A stretch of DNA of 9,215 bases from assembly GCA_017860555.1 (NCBI GenBank), contig JAGDMJ010000102.1:1-9215 (forward strand), in the 5' to 3' direction. Below the pieces are notes generated by a model that saw nothing but the letters and a program-made list of their open reading frames with translations, ran no database searches and was not told where the DNA came from. Source of the stretch: Bacteroidota bacterium. GTDB lineage: Bacteria > Bacteroidota > Ignavibacteria > UBA10030 > UBA6906. The position numbers and the translations under genes were made by a program. This document shows, in pieces, positions 1 through 4,345 of this stretch (within the stretch, counting starts at the first letter, position 1; each line of letters opens with the position of its first letter).

Positions 1-729
1 AACAAAATGAATATCCGTGGCATCTACGCGCACGGCATCCGAGAGCACATTTTCCACGAGCGCGACCAACTGCCCCCGGCTGATGTCCCGGTCGAGGGTA
101 CCTTCAAAATCCGTTTCCGTCTCGGCCGCCGAACCATCGTGATTGGCCGGCGCGGGCTTTACGAACGGCTTCTCCGTCGTCACCTGGCGCCAGTATTCGG
201 TCCAGTCGCTCTCCTTCATGTAGCAGATCTCGAACCGCTTGTACGGGAGGGCACGGACGACTTCCGAGACCTCACGGTCAGACGGGTTGGGCGTTACGAC
301 AACGATCTTGTCGTTCTCAACAACGTCATAGGGGAGCACTTTGAACTTGAGCGCGGTCTGGCGGGTCGGTTCAGGAAGCCCTTTGACCAGGCGGTTCACA
401 TCGGCGCCCGTCAGCCGCCGCGTGCTTCGGTCAGTGGAATCGATGACGCGGAACGCATAAAACTGCGCGACCTGACACTGAAGGACGTCACGGGGAACCC
501 CGAACTCTTCCCGGAGAATGTCAATCAATCCCCGCTTGTCACGTTCCCTGCTCCGCTTCCAGTCCGCTGCCTGCACAGCGATCTCTTTGGAGATCGTCCC
601 ATTCCGGACAAGATGCTCGAGGAAGGATGTCATCATCGGCCGCGAGGCATGTGCGGGCTTTCCCCCCTGCCCAACGGATGCCACCGAATCATCCGGCTGA
701 GACATTGCTTGTATTTCAGATGGAGTCAT
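1..729 (-). CDS. GspE/PilB-family type II secretion / type IV pilus assembly ATPase, N-terminal part (cut by left edge)
   Basis: The reading frame is open without a stop from the ATG at 729 to the window edge, giving 243 residues of a protein whose C-terminus lies outside. Residues about 63-182 look like the N-terminal MshEN/GspE_N domain: a helical 'LIDILREEFGV' start, then a 'KFKVLPYDVVENDKIVVV' strand pattern. A charged, Ala/Thr/Glu-rich linker (about 183-213) follows. At residues 237-243 the frame reads DATDIHFV, the counterpart of the ASDIHIEP motif that opens the ATPase core of this family. Walker A, Walker B and the tetra-Cys zinc motif would lie beyond the edge and cannot be checked. 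Known members are cytoplasmic hexameric motors that power pilin or pseudopilin assembly. The first 35 residues are low-complexity and no good ribosome site precedes residue 1, so starts at residue 9 or 32 are possible. It begins 8 nt after the receiver gene stop, so the two are probably co-transcribed. PilB and GspE cannot be told apart here. Confidence 0.85.
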   Translation of the reverse strand, partial: MTPSEIQAMSQPDDSVASVGQGGKPAHASRPMMTSFLEHLVRNGTISKEIAVQAADWKRSRERDKRGLIDILREEFGVPRDVLQCQVAQFYAFRVIDSTDRSTRRLTGADVNRLVKGLPEPTRQTALKFKVLPYDVVENDKIVVVTPNPSDREVSEVVRALPYKRFEICYMKESDWTEYWRQVTTEKPFVKPAPANHDGSAAETETDFEGTLDRDISRGQLVALVENVLSDAVRVDATDIHFV

Positions 730-737
730 GGAATCGG

Positions 738-1118
738 TCAGGCGGATATGCGTTGGGTTGTGAGTTTCAATTTTTCGATGAGCGCAATGATCGTATCAAC
801 AGGAGTCGTCTTGCTGAAAAAGAAATCGATCTCTGAGTTGATCACCAGGTTCCTCGTGTGCTCGTCGTCGTAGCCGGACACGAAGATAAACGGGATGTCG
901 GGGACGTCGGTGAATTCGCGGACGTAGCTATGAAAGCGCATGCCGTCGAGGGTGGGCATGAACACATCCGAGATGATCAGGTCCACCTTTTCCATCTCGA
1001 GGAGCTCGCGCGCTTGTTTGCCGTCCTCTGCGAGCAGGGTTTCATAACCAGCGTTCCGCAGAACTTCCCCCATGACGTTGAGAAATCCTTGTTCGTCATC
1101 AACAAGCAGTATTTTCAT
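738..1118 (-). CDS. Stand-alone CheY-like response regulator receiver protein
   Basis: This 126-residue protein is a single receiver domain with no output domain. The acidic pair D7-D8 follows the first strand (MKILLVDDE). The phosphoacceptor is D51 (LIISDVFMP), the conserved hydroxyl residue is S81 (FIFVSGYDDE), and the conserved lysine is K103 (FFFSKTTP), so all the usual phosphotransfer residues are present. Such domains pass a signal from a histidine kinase by binding a partner when phosphorylated. The ATG at 1118 is preceded by a modest AGGA. The next gene downstream is a GspE/PilB-type ATPase only 8 nt away, so a role in controlling pilus or secretion activity is a fair inference, though none is shown by the sequence. 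No cognate kinase is in the window. Confidence 0.93.
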   Translation of the reverse strand: MKILLVDDEQGFLNVMGEVLRNAGYETLLAEDGKQARELLEMEKVDLIISDVFMPTLDGMRFHSYVREFTDVPDIPFIFVSGYDDEHTRNLVINSEIDFFFSKTTPVDTIIALIEKLKLTTQRISA

Positions 1119-1411
1119 ACGAGTCCTGATGCTGTATGCGGTTGTTCAGTGCCGAGACTGGTGAGTACAAAGCCGGTGCCAGAGTCACGCGGAGCGGTAC
1201 ATGGCGGAAATCTGCGGAAAAAGGGAAAACGTGAGGTAAAAAGTACCTTGGGAATGGAGAATTCACATCGGGGGGCGGGGCGTTTGACCATGTGGACAAA
1301 AATAGCCACCAGCGGACGTCAGAGCAACTTTGCAGGGTTTCAACTGTGGGGGGGAGAAAACCGCATTGCTTGGTTGGATTGGAAAAACTGCGAGGGAGAC
1401 CGAGAGTGTTG
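1119..1411. other. Gene-free stretch between receiver gene and tRNA
   Basis: No credible reading frame lies here on either strand; the open frames have the composition of chance ORFs. It should hold the promoter of the receiver/ATPase pair, but I find no convincing -35/-10 pair on the minus strand. Two G runs stand out on the plus strand (1270-1280 with one interruption, and 1348-1354). No clear hairpin-plus-T terminator follows the tRNA gene. Confidence 0.5.
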
Positions 1412-1485
1412 TGGGCCCTGTTGGACTCGAACCAACGACCCGCAGATTATGAGTCTGCTGCTCTAACCAGCTGAGCTAAGGGCCC
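1412..1485 (-). tRNA. tRNA with CAU anticodon, probably tRNA-Ile2 (lysidine type), possibly elongator tRNA-Met
   Basis: The 74 nt fold as a full cloverleaf. The acceptor stem is GGGCCCT/AGGGCCC. The D arm is GCTC-AGCTGGTTA-GAGC, the anticodon arm is GCAGA-CTCATAA-TCTGC with anticodon CAU, the variable loop has 5 nt, and the T arm is GTTGG-TTCGAGT-CCAAC. The discriminator base is A73 and the CCA tail is not encoded (the DNA reads A-CAACA). The acceptor pairs C4-G69 and C5-G68 are those known to favour TilS, which converts C34 to lysidine in tRNA-Ile2. The 5' sequence also resembles known Ile2 genes (GGNCCCTTAGCTCAG) more than elongator Met genes. It is not an initiator, because the first pair is a Watson-Crick G-C. 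Amino-acid identity is inference; the tRNA call itself is firm. Confidence 0.96.
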
Positions 1486-1508
1486 CGGAGCAAAACCGCA
1501 ATTTTTTC

Positions 1509-1537
1509 AATATACGGCGCGGCCGGCCAAAAGACAA
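1509..1537 (-). promoter_or_regulatory. Promoter of the CAU tRNA
   Basis: Read on the minus strand, TTGTCT (1537-1532) and TATATT (1514-1509) are separated by 17 nt, which fits a housekeeping sigma promoter. The -10 lies 24 nt before the mature tRNA 5' end, leaving room for a short 5' leader. Confidence 0.75.
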
Positions 1538-1585
1538 GAGATGTTTTTTCGCAAGAAGCGTCCGGCGGATGTTCCATGCAGCGTC

Positions 1586-1616
1586 TTGACTGTCACCGGG
1601 AAATCCGGTATATTTG
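1586..1616 (+). promoter_or_regulatory. Promoter of the zinc-ribbon/rpsU unit
   Basis: TTGACT at 1586-1591 and TATATT at 1609-1614 have a 17-nt spacer, a near-consensus housekeeping promoter. The -10 continues as TATATTTG, an exact match to the Bacteroidota TAnnTTTG element, with TTG 20 nt before it. The spacer holds a perfect inverted repeat, ACCGG-GAAAT-CCGGT (1595-1609), which could be an operator. Transcription should start near 1621, giving a leader of roughly 90 nt before the first gene. Confidence 0.8.
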
Positions 1617-1712
1617 TTTGGGGATTTACCGAACTTGCCTACCTCATCGTCCCGCAGGACGTCGCTCCACGAGTAGTTTCGGTGACCAGTTTTTCCTATA
1701 ACGGAGGTACGG

Positions 1713-2105
1713 ATGGCAAAGGGAAAAAACATTCTCCATCACTGCGTTCATTGCGAACGCGTTACCAAGATGGAGGTGATCGGCGCAGTGGAGAATCAGC
1801 CTGAAAAGACCTGGTATCGTTGCACGCGCTGCCGACATGCAACCCTTGTCGATCTCGAAGCGCTCAAGCAATCTCAACAGGACGCCAAAAAGAAACTGGA
1901 CAAGTCCCAATGCCTGGAGTACAAACCGGAAAACACCTACAGCGTTGGCGAAGCGATTTTTCATTCCGAGTGGGATGACATCGGAAAGATCATTTCCAAG
2001 GTTCGCACATCAGGCGGCGGCCGCGCCATCGTGGTGTCGTTTGAGAAGCTGGGCGAACGGAGATTGATGGAGAGTGTAGTCCGCAACGGAGAAGACAATC
2101 AGTAA
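1713..2105 (+). CDS. Zinc-ribbon protein with C-terminal SH3/Tudor-like domain, function unknown
   Basis: The protein has 130 residues and starts at an ATG with GGAGG (1703-1707) 5 nt upstream. The N-terminal half has two CxxC knuckles, C11/C14 and C37/C40, spaced like a zinc ribbon. A Lys/Gln-rich helical linker (about 48-66) follows. The C-terminal part (about 72-123) reads YSVGEAIFHSEWDDIGKI and then a basic, strand-rich segment ending in VSFEKLGERRLMESV. This resembles the small beta-barrel (SH3/Tudor or CarD/TRCF-like) modules found at the C-terminus of UvrD/PcrA helicases and in transcription factors, with the shape GD-x-V-x-H-x3-G-x-G. Known uses of such modules are RNA polymerase or nucleic-acid contact, so a role in transcription or ribosome regulation is a guess. 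It heads a two-gene unit with rpsU 42 nt downstream. I do not recognise a named family. Confidence 0.85.
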   Translation: MAKGKNILHHCVHCERVTKMEVIGAVENQPEKTWYRCTRCRHATLVDLEALKQSQQDAKKKLDKSQCLEYKPENTYSVGEAIFHSEWDDIGKIISKVRTSGGGRAIVVSFEKLGERRLMESVVRNGEDNQ

Positions 2106-2131
2106 AACAACTACTACAGCAGACACCTGCG

Positions 2132-2142
2132 AAGGAGGTGAT
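2132..2142 (+). promoter_or_regulatory. Extended Shine-Dalgarno site of rpsU
   Basis: AAGGAGGTGAT is complementary over 11 nt to the 3' tail of 16S rRNA, far longer than the 4-6 nt seen at the other genes here. The GGAGG core (2134-2138) lies 9 nt before a TTG codon at 2148. The site decides the start: a stop codon in the same frame at 2142-2144 rules out any upstream start. Confidence 0.85.
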
Positions 2143-2147
2143 AACGT

Positions 2148-2342
2148 TTGGTAGGCATTGTCGTTGCCGAGAACGAACCGATCGATCGCGCGATCAAACG
2201 GTTCAAAAAGAAGTACGAACGGTCGGGAGTTCTCAAGGAGTTCAAGAAGAGGGCCTACTTTACCAAGCCCTCCGTCAAGAAACGTATGAAGAGAGTGAAA
2301 GCCATCCGGCGTGCCCAGCGTACGCTCGCTGAGCAGAGTTAA
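2148..2342 (+). CDS. rpsU: 30S ribosomal protein bS21
   Basis: The product has 64 residues, beginning MVGIVVAENEPIDRAIKRFK and rich in Lys/Arg. It matches bS21 in length and in the pattern of N-terminal strand, IDRAIKRFKKKYERSGVL helix and FTKPSVKKR turn. bS21 sits on the 30S platform near the 3' end of 16S rRNA and helps initiation on structured or SD-bearing mRNA. Translation starts at TTG, the only usable start after the in-frame stop at 2142-2144. It is second in a unit with the zinc-ribbon gene and is followed 5 nt after its stop by a strong terminator. The pairing of a rare TTG start with a near-full-length SD suggests tuned, possibly autogenous, control by bS21 itself. Confidence 0.96.
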   Translation: MVGIVVAENEPIDRAIKRFKKKYERSGVLKEFKKRAYFTKPSVKKRMKRVKAIRRAQRTLAEQS

Positions 2343-2347
2343 TGCCT

Positions 2348-2383
2348 GCGAAAACCCACCCTCCGGTGGGTTTTCGCTTTTTT
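2348..2383 (+). terminator. Rho-independent terminator of the zinc-ribbon/rpsU unit
   Basis: A perfect 13-bp stem (2348-2360 with 2365-2377) closes on a CTCC tetraloop and is followed by six T residues (2378-2383). On the minus strand the GC part of the stem is followed by only four T, so it may also weakly stop the converging histone-like gene. Confidence 0.95.
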
Positions 2384-2403
2384 ACGAACGCGGCATGTGC
2401 TCT

Positions 2404-2616
2404 CTATTGCTGCGACGACTCTGGAGCCTCTGAGGAGTCGTCCTTCTTCCCCTTCAATTCCTGGACTTCCTTCCGGATTTCCTGAGCCTTCTTCTTCAAT
2501 TCATTCATCGACTTGCGGACGCGCGTCCCGGCCGATTTGTTCCCCTTCTCGTAGAACTTGATGAAGTCCTTCTCGAACGATGCCACCAGATCTTTCAACT
2601 CCTGAAGCCTGTTCAT
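2404..2616 (-). CDS. Histone H1-like (Hc1-type) nucleoid-associated protein
   Basis: The 70-residue protein starts at the ATG at 2616, with AGGAGG (2629-2624) 7 nt upstream. The frame stays open further upstream to a GTG at 2757, but the strong ribosome site and the family's usual N-terminus favour 2616. Residues 1-56 form one long, highly charged helix (ELKDLVASFEKDFIKFYEKG, then KSAGTRVRKSMNELKKKAQEIRKEVQELKGKK). This is the pattern of the small histone H1-like proteins of the Hc1 family, common in Bacteroidota/Chlorobiota and named after the chlamydial DNA-condensing protein. The tail (57-70) is acidic and Ser-rich. The 'GNKSAGTRVRKSM' turn is the most diagnostic part. Likely role: DNA binding and nucleoid compaction, inferred from the family. 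Its start overlaps a stop codon of an upstream frame (TGATG), as in translationally coupled pairs. Confidence 0.85.
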   Translation of the reverse strand: MNRLQELKDLVASFEKDFIKFYEKGNKSAGTRVRKSMNELKKKAQEIRKEVQELKGKKDDSSEAPESSQQ

Positions 2617-2960
2617 CAGTGTGCCTCCTGGTTGTGTATAGGATTTTTGTATGTACCCTTCGCTGCCTTCTCGTACTCTTGCGCGGACTCCCGAACAAGC
2701 TCTCCCCCTCTGCCGTACAACTGCTTCAACTTCCTGGTTGAACGCCGGGCAAGCCACTTACGATGCCAGCATGGGCATCGCCACGGTTGAATCAAGATAC
2801 GCCATGATCGCGTCCGGAAGCCCTTCGGGATCGATAGTCTGGAGAACAGAGTTCTTGGACGACCCTCCCCCGAATGCCTGGACCCCACGATGATGTATGA
2901 GTCGGGACCTTGCATCTGTCTGCGGTCGACAGCAGACTGCTCCGCCGGGTCCGAAGTCCC
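2616..2960 (-). pseudogene. Probable frameshifted coding remnant upstream of the H1-like gene
   Basis: Protein-like sequence continues across changing frames. One frame gives a segment containing MQGPDSYIIVGS (ATG at 2915, open back to about 2960). A second frame (2880-2758) continues QAFGGGSSKNSVLQTIDPEG and about 20 more plausible residues to a TAA at 2760-2758. The first frame resumes from about 2753 with STRKLKQLYGRGGELVRESA and a Lys/Glu-rich tail to a TGA at 2618-2616. One extra G in the run at 2883-2886 would join the first two segments. The last segment resembles the basic amphipathic region after the membrane anchor of YtxH-like small proteins, but the anchor is missing. The stop overlaps the H1-like ATG by 1 nt. 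It could be one broken gene, two, a sequencing error, or chance. I do not recognise a function. Confidence 0.35.
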
Positions 2961-3341
2961 CTATCCCTTTCCGCGATATACCTCCCTAACCTGTAGTGCA
3001 GTTCGGCCGTTCCCATTCCCTGCAGAAATTCGTTGTGCGGAATAGAGTCCTGAAAGACCAGTCACTCTCGAGCAGGACGTCATAATCAAAGAGAATATCA
3101 TGGATTGCGATCACCACCTCCTTCCGCAGTACCCGGTGATCGATGAAAGGGACTCCGTGTTGGATCGTGTGACAGTTCGCGAAATGGGTGCGATGATACA
3201 AGCCGCCCCGGCACTAACTATTCAGGCAACAAACCCGCTTTTCCGAGAGGGACAGCGCCTGACCGTCCGAGCCCGCTCGGGGTTAAGACTCCCGCGAGAC
3301 TCGTCCCGACGGTCACATCATACTCACCTCGTGTCAAAGAG

Positions 3342-3388
3342 CTGTTAGGCCTCTCTCAGTGTCCCCACATTGGAGGCCTGAAAAACAG
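3342..3388. repeat. Long imperfect inverted repeat (two-part hairpin)
   Basis: The stems are CTGTT/AACAG (outer), AGGCCTC (3347-3353)/GAGGCCT (3373-3379), and AGTGT (3358-3362)/ACATT (3367-3371) with one G-U pair, closing on a CCCC loop. Bulges are a 3'-side GAAA and a 4/1 internal loop. No T tract follows on either strand, so it is not a standard terminator. Confidence 0.6.
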
Positions 3389-3390
3389 GT

Positions 3391-3407
3391 AGCAATCCCA
3401 GATTGCT
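3391..3407. repeat. Perfect 6-bp inverted repeat next to the larger hairpin
   Basis: AGCAAT-CCCAG-ATTGCT, 2 nt after the larger hairpin, so the two could stack in a transcript. Six paired bases alone are weak evidence. Confidence 0.45.
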
Positions 3408-3494
3408 CGATGACGAAATGACGCGAAATTGAGGAAAAAAAGCAAGCAAATTCAACTGATTATTGCATTTAATTCGCGTGGAAAAGACACGCCG

Positions 3495-3508
3495 TTTTGG
3501 CGCCAAAA
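3495..3508. repeat. Perfect 14-bp palindrome TTTTGGCGCCAAAA
   Basis: A fully self-complementary site about 90 bp before the -35 of the Fur-family gene, immediately preceded by a short hairpin GCGTG-N7-CACGC (3476-3492). It could be a dimeric regulator site. No known factor is assigned. Confidence 0.45.
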
Positions 3509-3594
3509 TCGTTAGGACGGGCCGGGGAGTTCCCTGGGAATCACCCCTTTTCCCCAGGTTAGCCTCGGTGTCGATACCTTTTTATTTTTTCCCC

Positions 3595-3625
3595 TTGACT
3601 AATATCTCTTTTCTCTTTAGCTTTA
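3595..3625 (+). promoter_or_regulatory. Promoter of the fur-feo unit
   Basis: TTGACT (3595-3600) is followed after 17 nt by TAGCTTTA (3618-3625). That is a weak sigma-70 -10 (TAGCTT) but a 7-of-8 fit to TAnnTTTG. The -35 and the spacing are the same as in the promoter at 1586-1616. It ends directly at the Fur-like inverted repeat. Confidence 0.6.
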
Positions 3626-3642
3626 TTTAGACCAATTCTAAA
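3626..3642 (+). promoter_or_regulatory. Putative Fur-family operator (autoregulation)
   Basis: TTTAGA-CCAAT-TCTAAA is a perfect AT-rich inverted repeat with 6-bp arms, of the size and type bound by Fur/PerR family dimers. It lies right after the -10, over the expected transcription start, and ends 11 nt before the ATG of the Fur-family gene. A bound repressor there should block transcription of the whole iron unit. The operator call is inference from position, symmetry and the adjacent gene. Confidence 0.65.
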
Positions 3643-3653
3643 CAAAGGTGCCA

Positions 3654-4097
3654 ATGGATTCGGGAGCCGCCCGGGAGACTCTTTCGAAGTATCTGAAAGC
3701 AACCGGCAAAAAAAGGGCAACGCAAGAGCGCTACGCGATCCTTGACGCTGTCCTTGATAGCCAGGGGCATTTCGATGCCGAAGGCCTGTACTATCGACTC
3801 ATCTCAAACGGCGTCAGTGTATCCAAAGCCACGGTCTATAATACCCTGGAACTCCTTCAAGAGTGCGGCCTGGTATCCAAATACCGGTTCACGGAGAACA
3901 GCTCCCGCTACGAGAAGGCGTTCGGCCGGCCACACCACCACCACCTCATCTGCCTCGATTGTGGAGACATCATCGAGTTTGTGAATGACCGGCTGGACCG
4001 GTTGCAGGATGAGGTTTGCAGCGAGAGAAATTTCCACCCGCAGAGTTCCGCCCTTCAGATCTTTGGAACCTGCGCCAAATGCAGAAAAAAAAGTTGA
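3654..4097 (+). CDS. Fur-family metal-responsive transcriptional repressor
   Basis: The protein has 147 residues. The N-terminal winged helix covers about 20-85 (TQERYAILDAVLDSQGHFDAE, recognition helix SVSKATVYNTLELLQECGLV at 55-74). The C-terminal metal and dimer domain has HHHHLICLDCGDIIEF (His 94-97, C100, C103) and a second CxxC, C140/C143 (GTCAKC). The four Cys form the usual structural zinc site. The first helix of the family is short here. I chose the ATG at 3654; the in-frame GTG at 3648 lies inside the ribosome site AAAGGTG. Position at the head of feoA-feoB and an inverted repeat on its promoter argue for an iron-sensing Fur that represses ferrous uptake when Fe(II) is plentiful. 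PerR, Zur or Mur cannot be excluded from sequence. The stop overlaps the feoA ribosome site. Confidence 0.95.
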   Translation: MDSGAARETLSKYLKATGKKRATQERYAILDAVLDSQGHFDAEGLYYRLISNGVSVSKATVYNTLELLQECGLVSKYRFTENSSRYEKAFGRPHHHHLICLDCGDIIEFVNDRLDRLQDEVCSERNFHPQSSALQIFGTCAKCRKKS

Positions 4098-4105
4098 AGG
4101 TATCC

Positions 4106-4345
4106 ATGACCCAGCCCCATTCCACACTCGTCGACGCGCCGATCGGCATGCGGGTTCGCATCCGTCAACTCCGCCATTCCCATCCCGAGATGTCAAGCCG
4201 ACTGCGTGACCTGGGCTTTTATGAAGACGCCGTTGTGCGCTGTATCCTGAAAGGGAATGGCAATATGATCTGCGAGATCCAGAACAGCAGAATCGGCCTT
4301 GACAACAATCTCGCCCGCACTATCGTTGTCTCTACGTCGGAATGA
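4106..4345 (+). CDS. feoA: FeoA, ferrous iron transport accessory protein
   Basis: The 79-residue protein is a single SH3-like FeoA domain: APIGMRVRIRQLRH at 16-29, then the family turn SSRLRDLGFYEDAVVRCIL and the end strand RIGLDNNLARTIVV. The typical length is 75-85. The ATG at 4106 follows GAAGG (4096-4100), which overlaps the stop of the Fur-family gene. In-frame start codons further upstream lie inside that gene and lack such a site. FeoA is cytoplasmic and is thought to act on the FeoB G domain or pore assembly. It overlaps feoB by 4 nt (ATGA), so translation is probably coupled. Confidence 0.95.
   Translation: MTQPHSTLVDAPIGMRVRIRQLRHSHPEMSSRLRDLGFYEDAVVRCILKGNGNMICEIQNSRIGLDNNLARTIVVSTSE

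Larger units (their letters stand above)
2961..3594. other. Gene-poor stretch with hairpins upstream of the iron unit
   Basis: No convincing gene is visible. On the minus strand a 71-codon frame (3201-2986) contains EVVIAIHDILFDYDVLLESD, which looks protein-like. A second frame (3060-2930) gives FQDSIPHNEFLQGMG and GRYIAERDRGLRTR. Neither has a good ribosome site or a recognised family, and together they may be decayed coding sequence. The plus-strand frame at 3100-3348 looks like chance. The right half holds a two-part hairpin (3342-3388), a second hairpin (3391-3407), a short hairpin at 3476-3492 and the palindrome at 3495-3508. AT content rises towards the promoter of the Fur-family gene. 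Confidence 0.45.

Noticed and set aside
7..873. 288-residue plus-strand open frame
   Set aside because: It lies antisense to the GspE/PilB-type gene and the receiver gene, both of which have clear family motifs; its own sequence is Arg/His-rich with no recognisable domain.
1270..1354. G-run pair as a possible G-quadruplex
   Set aside because: Only two or three G runs, widely spaced, so the standard four-run pattern is not met.
858..1466. 202-residue plus-strand open frame
   Set aside because: It runs antisense to the receiver gene and into the tRNA, which leaves no room for a real gene; no domain or ribosome site is seen.
2617..2757. N-terminal extension of the H1-like protein from a GTG at 2757
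   Set aside because: The internal ATG at 2616 has AGGAGG at ideal spacing and matches the family N-terminus; the extension has no similarity to the family.
3100..3348. 82-residue plus-strand open frame before the iron unit
   Set aside because: No ribosome site or domain, and its composition looks like chance translation.
3476..3498. GCGTG/CACGC hairpin followed by TTTT as a terminator
   Set aside because: The stem has only 5 bp and the T run is short and part of the palindrome; no gene upstream needs it.
4016..4105. Upstream extension of feoA starting inside the Fur-family gene
   Set aside because: The added 30 residues overlap the Cys motif of the Fur-family gene and match nothing in FeoA; the ATG at 4106 has a good ribosome site and gives the usual length.
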